Assembly (NCBI GenBank): GCA_963921825.1
Contig: OY997593.1
Coordinates: forward strand, 60,744,039-60,808,038
From: Erodium maritimum
Lineage: Eukaryota > Streptophyta > Magnoliopsida > Geraniales > Geraniaceae
DNA length: 64,000 bases
Direction of reading: 5' to 3'
Part shown: positions 22,515 to 34,329 of the stretch, in pieces
Layout: each line of letters begins with the position of its first letter
How positions within the stretch are numbered: the first letter of the stretch is position 1
Translations under genes and position numbers: made by a program
Notes under the pieces: model-generated
Told to the model about the DNA's origin: nothing
Databases searched by the model: none
What the model saw: the letters and a program-made list of their open reading frames with translations, nothing else

Positions 22515-25500
22515 CCGACTAGCACCTCGAGTGCCACTCTTAGCGTCGTCTACGTGCCTATCCTATGATAGGATCAACCCCAAGTATCCTTATCGCCCGC
22601 CTTCGGGATAAAGTCATTGGCCTACCACATAGGGTCATCCTCTCCTCGTGCTCCACCGCCACCCTATCATTGTGGGTTCCTCAAATTGATACGATCGAAG
22701 AATCGTAGAGACCGATCGTCACGACCTCTGCTACCACCACTACCTACTACGTCAGTCAAGGCCTCTAGAAGACACAAGCATCGTCTCAACCACCTCTGGC
22801 GTGCGTGACCAACAAAGGGGTACCGCAACCTCCATCGCCAAGGAAATTGTGGGAACTCAGGGAGGGAATGGCGAGACTACCCTTGATCGGACCCCCTGGT
22901 CTGATCAAGTGTCGATCCAGCCTCCTACATAAATGACCCGACCACATACACCCACGATTAGTCCGAAAATACAAGGACCACTATACCCAACTCGAAGGGG
23001 AGGCAGTTTGGGAGGGTCAATTTTGGCTCTGGTCATACTGGTGGTGCTCCCATCTCTAGGACCCTCAGTCTGGCCATCACACACAATCTTCCAAGTGGCT
23101 ACCAGAACGAGCCCCCCAACCCCTGAAACCAACCATGGTGACCTTATCGAAAGAACAACATGGAGGCGGGGAAGATATCATAGGCATCCAACCACCACCA
23201 CTACTATTGGGCGCTCCGGACCCTCGAGGAATGATGAGGGCCTCCGAAACAATCGACTGGCCGAACACGCGATGGCCTTCGATCAAGTTGGGACGGATGC
23301 CCGAAATTGTAACCCAAGATCTCCTTCCTATCACGTCAGCACATACGCGGTGCTGGAAGCACGTGTGCCTCTACTCGGTGCCACTGCCTCCCACTTCAGA
23401 GGTTGGGGGACCAAGTGAGTCTAACCAGGAGAACCCCCGTGTGTGCTTCTAGTATCTGGTCGCGCTACTAGCTAGGGCATCGACTTATACGAGAATCTCC
23501 TTAGCGAGGGCTGCTCAACGGCCTTGCCTAGGACGATGACTGTATCACCAAGCATCGGGGTGTGTATGGGGATACATATCCCGTCCTAAAAACATTAGTG
23601 CAAGACCGGTGACCCCCTCCCCATATTATCTAGAGTTCTCCTTAACTGCCCGTTATCCCCTCAAACGCCTTAGACCTCTCAGCAAATGCAGTTTCAAGTC
23701 GAGTCAGATAATGAGTATTTCAAAGTACAACTTTGTAGCTACTGGAGTGGATTGACTCCATCTTTAATTTTCCCTGGATTAGTTAGGTATCTTGTTATAG
23801 GGTTTAACGTCCGGTACCTATGGGTCTCGACTTCAATCTTACCTTTCTATTTCACTAGTTTTGATATCTTATATGTAATACTTATGGTCGGTCCCATGTC
23901 TATAAGCTTTTCATGATTCAATAGAAGTTCTAGTTAAAAGCTAAAAAAGATCATTTTCTTTTGTTCAAATCATACATATTGGCAATTATGGTGGATATTC
24001 TTAAGATAAACATTGATGTGCAACTAGAATACGTTGTGCGAACTCATAATTTAAGAAGAATTTATCTCTTTTTTTTACAAACTCTCTCAAGAGCTCTAGA
24101 GGGTGGTCCACAAAACTCTAATCATCATCGTCACTCTCGGAGGCTCCTTTACAACCTTTCTTTCTTTGTTTTTCTTTATCATCTCTCCCGTTTCTATAGA
24201 GTGTTCCGACTATGTCTTCCGATCTAGGGCCAATAGAGTTGAGATTTGACGATGTCTATGAGTCGTGAGTGTGCGACTATTTTGGGTTGCAGTGTTGGGG
24301 ACTATTCCGCTAATGATCTTTAGAGGTCAGAGCAATTTGGTTCGACTATAAGTATCGGTGAAGTACGATCTCAAACAACATTCTATGTTCTCCTTACCAT
24401 ATCTAAACCAAGTTCCATCACAGGGAATGGGCACCTCAGATGATCACGACGATTAAAGACGATGGGTCGACAATACTAGAACGCCCCGCTATGTCATTTG
24501 TGGATTTTCAGAAGAGCTGACATCGCAGGTTCTCTAGCTTCTTGTGTTCGTTCTTGTGTTTATTTATTTTCATCGTTGTCTATGCTATAAAGTAGATTAA
24601 CTTTACAAGTCAAGAGCGCCATAACAGTTGGGTTATTGTGAGGGTGCGAACTATAATATGGAATATAGGGCATATGACTCTTAGTCTATGAAAAAATTGT
24701 ACTGGCACGATTTAAATCTTGATAGAGTGATCACCACGTTCTAAAAAAAATACAATGTGCGGAAATTTGAACACCGTATTTAACATAATATTTATTAAAA
24801 CTAAAAGTGATTAATATATTAAATTTAAAAATAAAAGTAATTAATATAATACTTTTTATTGTATATATGCATCCAAAATTTTATTTTAGTGTCTTATAAA
24901 AGTATATATGTTAAAATCCATAATACATTTGATAAAAAAAAAACATTACGTTTAAGTCTTGATCTTAGACACTCAATGTCAAAACATTAATCCTTAATTA
25001 TTACGCTATTCATATTGGCTGGACAACACCCATCTGATACCTTTTATATAGGACGGAGAACCGTGGAGCTGTGCTTGATCCCAAAGGAACGCTTAGGGCA
25101 CGGTATGAGATCCTCCGATGGTATCCATCCCTTCCACGGATGGAGCAACATGGTCTCCAATAATTGAGAATGGGGGACTCTCGCTGGTACGTCTCCTCCT
25201 TAAGGACAGATGGGTCTACCACCCTTACTCAAGAAAGCTCGGCGTCCACAGATACCATTGAGCAAAATGGTCCTGATAGGTGAGGTGTAAGAAGCGTTGA
25301 GCTGTCTCGCGAGTCACCATGAGTAACCTAGAGCATCTCAGGGTGTTTTTGAGGAGGCACACCCCGTCCACTATGAGTCGCCTGCTTCCCAACTCCCAAC
25401 CTTTTTCTTTTCATGGCATGCCTTAATCATCTGCTTTGACATTGCAGAACCGATCGAGTTGAGACGGTGAAAGATCATTAGATTCACCATACGTCACACA

Positions 25501-26739
25501 GTCAGAATAAGGACCCACCCCTACTTTTTCCCTGGGTCACACTGGGATTTTAGTTCTAGGATCAGTGCCTCGACTGACACTAAAGCTTTATTTAATCCTA
25601 GTTAACTCGCTATTTCCATTCTACGTTTGTTTGGTCTTTACAACCGTTTTCTTTTATACCAATAAAATCTCTTAGTTCCATATGCTCAAAAATATATTGG
25701 CTTTATAGAAATAACTTGTTGCAAATTCAAACCTTTTTTTTTCTTGCATTTACAATCCATCATCATGTTTGTCCTAATCTCATCAATGGAGAACTGTTTT
25801 TCTTGCATTTACAATCCATCATCATGTTTGTCCCAATCTCATCAAAGGAGAACTGTAATCACGAATAAGATAACTAAAGGAGATGAAATTGTTCTTAAGC
25901 AGACAACGAACCATTACTTCTACTGGATATTTATTTATCCATGTATTTATATACAAAATTGATATTTACATTGTCAGGGTCATTCTTCTCTGGTCCAGCC
26001 ATGTCCCGAGAGGCACGTGCTTATTTAATGTCTTCTGCAAATGTGTGTCCATTGTGTGTTGTGTCCATCCCCAAACATGTGCAATGATATAACCATCGTA
26101 TAAACAAAATTACTTTTAATCCAAGTTATTATACTGAATTAATAATTTATATATTTTTGTAAAAATGAGTGTTGATTGATTAATGTATCGTAGGGTGCAT
26201 TAATAGCATTGTAGCTGTTTTAGAAACCGATGGACCCGCATCCATAAACCCAACTCTGTTCTATCAAGCCTTGCCGTTGATTCCACTGTCAAATTGTCCA
26301 CAGAAGCAGCTAAAATTTACTGGCACAACTATTCTTCCAACTATAATCAACAGAGTCATTCCAAGTAAAGCAGGCTCAGACAGGAACTATAGCTTTCGAG
26401 TGACAACGATGTCATTATTTGCATGTTCGCATGTTGTAAGGAAAATACAAAATGTGACGGTTTTAGAACGTAAAGTATTTTATTTGTTTCTCATGCGGAA
26501 CAAGACATGAAAGTGGACCTGTTGGTGAGACTGAAACCCATCGTTAGAGAAAGGGTGGTGGTCCAGTCCTCAACCGGATCCTTGTGGAGACTACACTACT
26601 AGTTTTGTTTTGTTTGGCGAAGCAGAGTGAAGAACAATCAGTGATAACAAATATTTATTCCATTCCACGAGAATCTTGTGCGCGTGCGCTCAAATCTTTG
26701 GTAACAAATTTGTTAGAAAAACAGACAGAAATAAAATGT
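22515..26739. other. Gene-free region of decayed repeats
   Basis: No reading frame here has features of a real gene. The GC-richer part (22520-23650) holds overlapping frames without a recognisable domain and looks like eroded transposon sequence. A sequence resembling a non-LTR 3' end stops at an A run near 23942-23947. Another piece, 24080-24700, also looks like retroposon debris. 24720-25010 is AT-rich. A 59-bp tandem duplication occurs at 25739-25856. Confidence 0.5.
25739..25856. repeat. 59-bp direct tandem duplication
   Basis: Two head-to-tail units, about 25739-25797 and 25798-25856, both contain TCTTGCATTTACAATCCATC and differ at only two or three bases, so the duplication is recent. 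Confidence 0.9.
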
Positions 26740-26755
26740 GATATCATCAGATGTT

Positions 26756-27829
26756 TTTTTTTCCGAGACGAGAGAAAGAAATTTTATTTCATCATGACAA
26801 AAATGATAAACATAACTTAGGTCACTGATCCTGGGTTCGAGTATTTGTCAAAAACTCCCGTAGGGTTTCTGGCACACTTAACCCGTACTTTTGATCGTTT
26901 TTGTATCGCTAACCAATAGAGACCACAAAAACAGAAAAACGTCTATAATAACCTAAAGAGCCTGTGATGCCAATTCGTTTGAGATCCCATAACTTTCGTA
27001 GCGAGACCTCCTGGTGTTGCTAACTCTCCGACTTGAGACGCTGGAATGTTTAATTGTGGTGCGGAGGACGGAGCGTACGCTCGATGCTCTAGATGTGACT
27101 TCATCGATACTTCACGCAGAAGCAGATTGATCATCATCAGGTCGACCCAAACTGAGTGGTCCAGTCTCGAGGTGACCGGCTTTGGTTGTCGTGGATACAG
27201 ATCCCGACCTAACATCCCTCCTCCCGGGTCCCAAATCTAGCGAACCTCCAGGATCGCTTCGGTCGGGGCCACGTTGATGCTCGGGTTTGATTGAGCCTGT
27301 CTGGGAGCTACGTGGGGTCGGTGCCTAGTCGGCCACATCGGTGGTTGCACACCGTTGCCGATGACGTGGAGAGCGAGGAGACCGATGGCGGCGGCGTGGA
27401 AAACGAGGAGACGGATCTGTGGATGGTAGCGATGGCGGGGAGAGAGAGATGACTGATCCGTGGACGAAGGCGCCGATGTGGATCGAGATAGTCCGGATCC
27501 TTGGGCGGTGTGGGGCGGGCGGTGTGGGTGCGCAACCTTGGAAGGAGGCACGGGGACACACGTCGACCGGAGGGATGACCGGCGACGACGAGAGATCAAC
27601 CCTGAAAGTTCAACGAGAAACCCTAAAAGTTCAGCGCGTTCTTCATATCTGCGGCTTGCGATCACTTCATTTTGTTCGAGAAAACTTAGTGAGGGGAAGG
27701 GAAAAGGGAGTGAAAGGGGGGTGTTGCCGGCGATTAGACCAGGAGGTTCGGTAAATCGCTGATGCAGCTAAAGGAGAGGGAAAGGGGCTAGGGTTCTCGC
27801 TCTTAATGTTTTGGTAATTTGTTTATTTT
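26756..27829 (-). mobile_element. Short A-tailed retroposon, LINE deletion derivative (copy F)
   Basis: A T run at the left end (3' poly(A) of a minus-strand insertion) adjoins GATATCATCAGATGTT (26740-26755). A similar 16-mer, GATATCACGTGATGTT (27830-27845), lies beyond the other end; 13 of 16 bases match, as expected for an aged target duplication. The minus-strand 5' end contains an AACCCTAG motif. The internal stretch CATAACTTTCGTAGCGAGACC (near 26990) resembles CATAGCTTTCGTAGTGGGGT in the element at 59625-60658. The minus-strand frame 27665-27237 (142 codons) is Arg/Pro/Ser-rich with no domain I know. Confidence 0.7.
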
Positions 27830-27845
27830 GATATCACGTGATGTT

Positions 27846-28605
27846 AAACATAAAATAAAATGATTATTTTACTCTCATTTAATTTAATAATAATTTAGGT
27901 GGGTGCACCACGCATTGCGCATGCTTATCGTAACATTTTTCATTCGAAGCAACAATATTAAAAATATATTTTCCACTAATATAAATTTTTGAATCATAAA
28001 AAACCATTCAAAATACAAGTAAAAACACTCAATATTATAATGGACGTACAATAACTCGTAAACATATATGATATATAAAAATAGTTATTATCCTATTGTT
28101 TTGTAACGTTCGATAACAACCTCTATATTTTGATAATAGACTTGTGTCAGAAAAACAGAAGGAAAAAAATATCACATTGTATGATGTTAAACAAGGAATA
28201 AAACGACGATTGTATGCTTACACTTCTAAACCTTGTAGATTTTATAGGAGAAATGATTATTTTACTATCGTTTAATAATTGATTGAATCAAAGAAGTAAT
28301 TTTATGATAAAAATATCTTTAATATAAAATTTTAAAATTATTTTATAAAAAAAACTTATTTTCATCTATAAATAAACATTTATAACAAATAAAGTTATTT
28401 TTTAATTAATAAATATATATATATATATATATAACATAAAAAAATTATTTTATATGAAATTATAAAATTACTTTTTATAAAAAAAATATTTTTATTAATA
28501 TTTTCTCATAAAAATAAAATATTGTAAAATTACTTTTTCTATTAAGAATAAACAAAACTATTTTTAGTAATTTTTTGAAACAATCAATAAAAAGAAAATA
28601 CAGCC
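27846..28605. other. AT-rich spacer with an (AT)n microsatellite
   Basis: Over 75% A+T by eye with a TA dinucleotide run at about 28411-28432. No gene seen. Such sequence could act as a matrix-attachment region, but that is only a possibility. Confidence 0.55.
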
Positions 28606-28614
28606 CACCCGCTC

Positions 28615-29998
28615 TTTCCAAACCTAGGGTTTAGGATTGGTTTTGCGATTCCCTCAACTCATATCAGCGATTTCCATGGCTTCGAATGGTGTTTTGTCAT
28701 GGAGAGAGGTTGGGTTTGTCGCATATCTTCTCTGGGAGCCGAGCAGGCCGGAGCCGGAGATAAGGGAAAACCGGGACGTGGATGGCGTCGGTATGGTGCG
28801 GTCCGTTTCGATGAACGAGAGGTCCTTCACGGCGGCGAAGTCGTTGACGTTGCGCCGTGAGGATGCTTCGCCGGTGATTCTCTCGTCTCAGGGAAAGGAT
28901 CCCGACGACCGAGAAGCTTGGGGTGTGGAGAACAGACTCCATGCGGCGATGAGATTCGTTCTACGCCGAACTCAGGCCAAGGGGACGCGACCGAGAACTG
29001 CCAGCAAGAGTGTGCCGGAGAAGACGAAGCCGAGCGGGGAACTGTTCTGCTGGAACACGGGGTTGGGATCAGAGCTTCCTGACACAACCCTGGTGACGGA
29101 GGAGTCGTCGGAGAAGATTGTGTGGCAGCGAAGGAAGTGCAAAGAGCCCGCAACTAGGGTTTCTTCAGCCTCGGCTCCGACGCGGGTCGTGGTCTGCTTG
29201 CGGATGCGCGCAAGCTCTGGGGGAATGGGCCTGCTTGGGCCCTGTGGGCTGGGACTGGACCGGGCCTGGCCGGGCGCTGGACTGGACAGCGTGCTGGTGG
29301 ACCGGGTGCGGGTCGAGGTGGCAGGACCGGGTCGCGGACAGATGGATTTGAGTCAGGTGACCCGACATAGGGTCAATGGGGCGCGGGCCGGGGCAATTCT
29401 CTTCGGTTGACCCGAACGGTTCGGGTACAGGTCTTAGGGCAGTTTATGGTTCGGCCCCGATCCAACTCTCGACAGACTCTCGCATCTCTGGGGAGCCGGT
29501 GGGTGATACAGCAGCGGCGGGTGCCACAAGCACCCCCGCCTCCAGGAATGAGTCTCTGGAGGTCTAGGGAGGGGTCGGTCGACTGCACCGCCTCCCTAGA
29601 CGTATGGTGGCAACGGTTCCGCCAATAGTCGACAAGGTTCTCCGCTACCAGTTCGGGGTCAGCACACCCGCGTTTAGGAGCCCTACCAGTATCAGTCGAG
29701 GGGGTCGACGCACGCTGACTTCCCGGGGGAGGTATCGGTCCACCACTGCAAAAACTACACTTGGTCTGCTCGATCAGTGCCCTTTGGTTGGATTATGCTG
29801 TATCGGTGTCTTTGGATGCTACCGCAATTCCCCCCTCCGACCGCCCCTACGTCGAAGAGCACAATTTACTTTTCAGTTACTGTTTTTCACTTCTAAGTAG
29901 CTTACTTTGGTTTTCAGGTGTTAGAAGTTCTGCGAACACCTTAAAATTTAATAATATATCCATTTCCGTTCAAATAAAAAATAAAAATAAAGAAATTT
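28615..29998 (+). mobile_element. Probable LINE deletion derivative (copy B)
   Basis: Starts near an AACCTAGGGTTTAGG motif and ends in an A-rich tail (29971-29998) after TAATATATCCATTTCCGTTC. The 3' half is homologous to the element at about 34330-35692: both have CCGCCTC...GACGTATGGTGGCA, then CGGTTCC, then a GGCCCT/GAGCCCT...ATCAGNNGAGGG block. I could not find a convincing target duplication, so the ends are approximate. Confidence 0.55.
28637..29410 (+). CDS. Uncharacterised 257-codon reading frame in retroposon copy B
   Basis: An open frame rich in Arg, Ser, Gly and Pro, with a possible second start at Met-14. I recognise no domain, and the last third is a Gly/Leu/Arg run from GC-rich sequence. 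It begins right after the 5' motif of the element, the position of ORF1 in a LINE, so it is more likely an eroded or rearranged ORF1 than a host gene. The long frame may be due only to high GC content. Confidence 0.2.
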   Translation: MVLRFPQLISAISMASNGVLSWREVGFVAYLLWEPSRPEPEIRENRDVDGVGMVRSVSMNERSFTAAKSLTLRREDASPVILSSQGKDPDDREAWGVENRLHAAMRFVLRRTQAKGTRPRTASKSVPEKTKPSGELFCWNTGLGSELPDTTLVTEESSEKIVWQRRKCKEPATRVSSASAPTRVVVCLRMRASSGGMGLLGPCGLGLDRAWPGAGLDSVLVDRVRVEVAGPGRGQMDLSQVTRHRVNGARAGAILFG

Positions 29999-30342
29999 TA
30001 ATTAAGTAATTAATTAAAAATAATTATGAATTAATTAAATATAATTAATGTATTCATTTGAGAAATTTTAATTATAGAATCATTCTTAATTAATTATAAA
30101 AATTAAATAACTAATAAAATTTGACAACTAAAATTATATAAAAAATTCGTTCAAAAAATATTATTAAAAAAATTGATTGAATATCATTAATTAAATACAT
30201 AAGGAAGGTTAAGAAAGTTTTTTGTGAGGGCTTTTTTTTTATCACTTTTCTTCTTCCATAGTCGTCTTACTCTTTCTGTAATTTTCATGGATTATTTATC
30301 TAGTAATCATGATTACTTCTCCGTTAGCCTTGCCCCTACTAA

Positions 30343-32555
30343 GAGCATGTATATCGATGGAGGGGAAGAAGGGGCGCGGGAAGGGTGGGGTGAGGTTCGG
30401 GGTTCGAGTGGGGCACGATGTGGGGGAAAGAAGCAGAGGGGCGGGGGGCGGGGCGGGTATGGGGGCAGCCAAGGGCGGGGCGAGGGGCAGGATTGTGCCT
30501 CTCGCACCCACGCCTCTTTTCTCGTCTCCTCACGCGACATGTGGCTCCAACGGCTACATTTTAACGGCTCCTTTTTTATAATTAAAAAAAAAACGGTAAT
30601 AAACGGCTACATTTGTTTTTTTAATAAAACTTAAATACAACTAAAACCTTTTAAATACCTCATCTCCATTTATCAAATTCACATCATTTCTGTCTATATT
30701 CTCTCAACTCTCTCTCAATTTTATTACTTCCTCTCAATCACCATTTCTATCTACACCATGTCGGATGACGCGCTCCCACCGTCTAGCTCATCGGAGCAAC
30801 GACAATGCTCGCCGCCATATCTCAATACGGATGAAGATCCGAACACCAATCTACCCGAGAGCTACCAACAATTTTGCAAACCGGTTTCACCCATCCCGGT
30901 GGTTGGCCCGCTGAAGCTTTCAACCAATTCATGGATGCCGTTTGGAACCAAGGTACTTTTTAAAATTAATTTTGATTACAAATGTATTTAATGTCATGAT
31001 TTATTTTTATATTATGTATGTTAAATTTAAAATAATTGATAATTATTTGGTTAAAGTTTCATTGACTTTTTAAAAATGTAGTTTAGATTTTAGGTAATTT
31101 TTAATTTATGTATGTTACATTTTTATTAAAATTACAGAAATTGTTGACGTGAGTCTAATGGGACCACCGACCAATCCAATGGGACCCCATTTTCAACCAC
31201 CATTCCTACCACCATTGTTCGATCCATACGGTATGACAGGGAACTTTTCCCCCAACAACAACATGGAGGCGGCAGCTCCGACACCCGATTATCGTCTACT
31301 TCATCATTTGTTGGACCGAGGAGAAAGGCGGTCCCAGACAGGAGAACCAAGTGCCCCCTGCAGTGGACAAGCTCCTGATAGCTTCTTGGCAACGAAAAAC
31401 AAAAGATCGCATCAAGGGGACCTCCCAAGATGGGAACACGTTCTGATCCACTGTGACCAGAAGATTCCTCCGATCTGGGAAGTTCCAACAAGAAGATTTT
31501 AATGTACAAGCCGTCAAGACCCATTTCAACAAATGTGCGGCAAGAGTGAGGCGCTATATCACATTTTACATGAAGGAGAAGGCATTGGATCATAGCGACT
31601 GGAATGAAGAAAAGTACAGGGAGCGGACCATGGAGCTCTATCGTATTCACACCGTAGGTAAATCCGAACCAAAGGTGTTCTCGATCCACCATTGGATCGA
31701 GCCGTTGGGAACTAATGATAAGTTTTGGGCAGAGGAAGGACATGACGGGAGTGTACGACGACGCTTGAACGAGTACGACAGTTACAGCACAACCCCACCT
31801 AGCTCACTTCCCACCGACGATGAAAATGTTACACATCTCGGTACTGACGAACACCCATCTGAAGGACTAAGTTCCCCAATTTCCCTAAGTTCCCCAATTG
31901 GCCCAAGTTCTCCAATTGCCACTCCACGTGAACAACATCGCCCTATTGGAAACAAGGCCGCGAAGAGGAAGGGGAAGAGCATCTCAAATACAACAGCGGC
32001 CATCGCCCAAATAGACTTTGCAAGGTGTGAGAAGGCGAAGATTTTTGTCACTCTAGACGCCCAAGTCGAAAAATATTTGGCGGACATTAGAGAGATGCAA
32101 AGCATGGACACTTCCGAGATGACCGAGGAACAACAAGTGACTCACGTGAAAACGTTGTCTCTATATCTCGCACAAGTCGAGAAGATTCAGAGACACATTG
32201 ACACTATTAATAAATAAATTATTGTATCGTATTTATTATTGTTTTTAATGAATGTATTATTGTAATGTTTAATTATTAATGAAATTTTAAGTTTATTAAT
32301 TAGTTTTGTATTTTTTTTAATTTATGTATTTATTAATTAATTTTATTTATATTATTTCAATTTTATTTACTATTTTGTTAATTTAATATGCATTTAACGA
32401 ATTTAGCAAAACCATTATTAATTATCCAGTCAGCATTTTAGAAGGGCATGGGCTTCTCTACTGCTCCCCTCTGATGTGGAACACTCTCAATTTCAGAGGG
32501 GCAGGATCACAATGCAGAAGGGCTTGAGCCTCAAGCCCCATTGATGTACATGCTC
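30343..32555 (+). mobile_element. PIF/Harbinger-type DNA transposon carrying ORF1 only
   Basis: The terminal inverted repeats are GAGCATGTATATCGATGG at the left and, reversed, GAGCATGTACATCAATGG at the right (16 of 18 match). The element is flanked by TAA on both sides (30340-30342 and 32556-32558), the three-base TWA duplication of PIF/Harbinger elements. At 2213 bp it encodes a decayed ORF1-type (Myb/SANT-like) protein but no DDE transposase, so it could move only with help from another copy. Confidence 0.85.
30758..32217 (+). pseudogene. Harbinger ORF1-like, Myb/SANT and NAM-associated C-terminal protein
   Basis: Two exons are likely: 30758-30952, then 31138-32217 after a GT-AG intron. 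The end of exon 1 in the shifted frame reads GFTHPGGWPAEAFNQFMDAVWNQ-like sequence. In exon 2 the Myb/SANT-like domain can be followed only by changing frame (LLIASWQRKTKDRIKGTSQD) and crossing a TGA near 31442 that should be Trp. After that the frame is open from about 31453 to 32217: CAARVRRYITFYMKEK, then a Ser/Pro linker with three SSPI repeats, GNKAAKRKGKS and a helical C-terminus. In working elements ORF1 helps the transposase bind DNA; several host plant genes derive from this family. Confidence 0.7.
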
Positions 32556-32784
32556 TAACAGGATGGTTTGTTCTTAACCAGCCAAATCAAAATGGAACAA
32601 TATGATTTAGAAGATGATGAGGCACTCTCGAGAAGTCTTAATCGATCCTAAGGCACTTTTGGTTGTGTCGTAACCCGATCCCACTAACACGGCGCCACCA
32701 TTGCAACCACCATCAAAGTCATTGCCATCTTCGTCCCCAAAATGAACAACTCCTTTCACCCTCAGCCACGTGATGACCTGTTAC

Positions 32785-32934
32785 CAAGGTTCTAAAAATC
32801 GTTAGGTGTTAATCAGGCGGCTAGGTCCTTTTGGGAATTAATCGGAGACTAAACGGGGATTAATCAAATTAATCGGGTCAGCCAACAAGGAAATGACGTC
32901 TAGGCGGGGCCTAGTTGGGATTTTTAGAACACTG
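32785..32934. mobile_element. hAT-like MITE, 150 bp (copy 2)
   Basis: Ends CAAGGTTCTAAAAATC and (reverse) CAGTGTTCTAAAAATC. Flanks CCTGTTAC (32777-32784) and TCTGGTAC (32935-32942) agree at six of eight bases, a plausible hAT target duplication. Homologous over its length to 22353-22514. Confidence 0.82.
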
Positions 32935-32942
32935 TCTGGTAC

Positions 32943-34320
32943 CACCCATCCCCTTTGATCTGGAATGAAATGACTTAGAGAATTACCAATCCTCGTCGAT
33001 CAACCTTTCGGGGCACCACCTTGTCCGCCACAACCATTACCACAATCAGACCATTCTATCCCCTCTATTGTCTCGATCGATCCTATGTTACCAATCCTTT
33101 CGGTAACGCCACTAGTGTGGCGGACTCGTCGCCCACGGACAATTGTCTCGGTCCGTTTTTAGGGTTGGCCTTCCCCTCGAGGATCGCCCTTGTTCCATGA
33201 CCAAGCTTCCGCACGGTCTCAAAGTCTTACTTTCCCACGCCCCCGCCGCCATGGAACAATTGCATTGCATGAGACAGGCCCGAGCATTAGGGAAGCACTT
33301 TCGACCTCAACCGCTCCTCGCTATACGGATCCTTGAGTGAGGCCCATCATCCTGCCTAAACCTCCTGCATCAATAGGGAAACCAATTAGTCGGTCGTGTG
33401 GGTGATCTAGAAGAGGACTAAGTGACACCCACCATCATGCCTAACTCAGGTTTAACAACCCGGGCCACCACCAAGCATTCATAATGGTGTCTAGGGTTTC
33501 CCTAAGGTACCAGGAACAGAAGATAGAAGAGGAAGGCTCGAGAGGAATGAAAAGAATTCAGGCGAGGGCTACTAAGTAGCCTCACCGGGGCTCATAAGGT
33601 CTTTTTGCATGGGGTTGCATTGGAGGACTAACGGCCCACCCTGTAATGGGGTTTCTCTACCATATCACGTGATCCCTCCCCACACCTCGCACGTCTCCCC
33701 GACACCTAAAAATCCCGGTTGACGTATCCACCAGTTTTCGGACTATAATAGGTGGGCTCAGGTTGAGCCGGATATGGTTCTTGAGCCTAGTTTAAATAAT
33801 GGTTTTGAGTCTAATAGTACGAGTCTTAATTTTCCGTTCTTAGTTTTTATTTGTCCTAGTATGTTCAATGTCGAAACAAAGTGCTTAGTCACTCCAAAAC
33901 CCGACTACACCTCGGGTTCATGTGCAAGATTAATTATAGTTCGTCTTTGGATACACTACTATCCCCATACTGCTCGTCTTATGTAATTTCAGATTTTGAA
34001 TAAATTGCTTATTTCGCTAAAAAAAACATTAATAAATTATTGATGATTTTATGATAAATAAGGATAAAATAATAATTCAATTGATTGAAAAAATTTAAAC
34101 TCAAATGTGAAAGAAATATGATCTTTTTCACGTCTTATTGTTAATTTTTCTTAACAGAAGTCTGTTATAAAAAATATAGATTGTTGTTAAATGTTACAAA
34201 ACAAAATGGTACTAATTTTCAGTTACCAATTCAAAAGAAATACACAAAATCGTTAACCACATATGTTGATTCCTACATGTTTATTATATTTAATCATAAT
34301 TATAATCAACACATTATTCT
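32943..34320. other. Decayed repeat, probably the 3' end of a non-LTR element
   Basis: No gene recognised. A 3'-end-like sequence AATAAATTGCTTATTTCGCT followed by eight A residues (about 34019-34026) suggests a plus-strand retroposon whose 5' end I cannot place. The short reading frames have no domains. 34030-34320 is AT-rich and empty. Confidence 0.45.
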
Positions 34321-34329
34321 AAACAAACT

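Noticed and set aside
22933-23452. Overlapping plus-strand frames of 161 and 105 codons
   Set aside because: Two frames and the antisense are open together, with no domain, no splice context and no homology I can recognise. It looks like eroded repeat sequence.
27237-27665. 142-codon minus-strand frame as a host gene
   Set aside because: It is inside an element with a poly(A) tail and target duplication; composition is Arg/Pro/Ser-rich and three other frames are open there.
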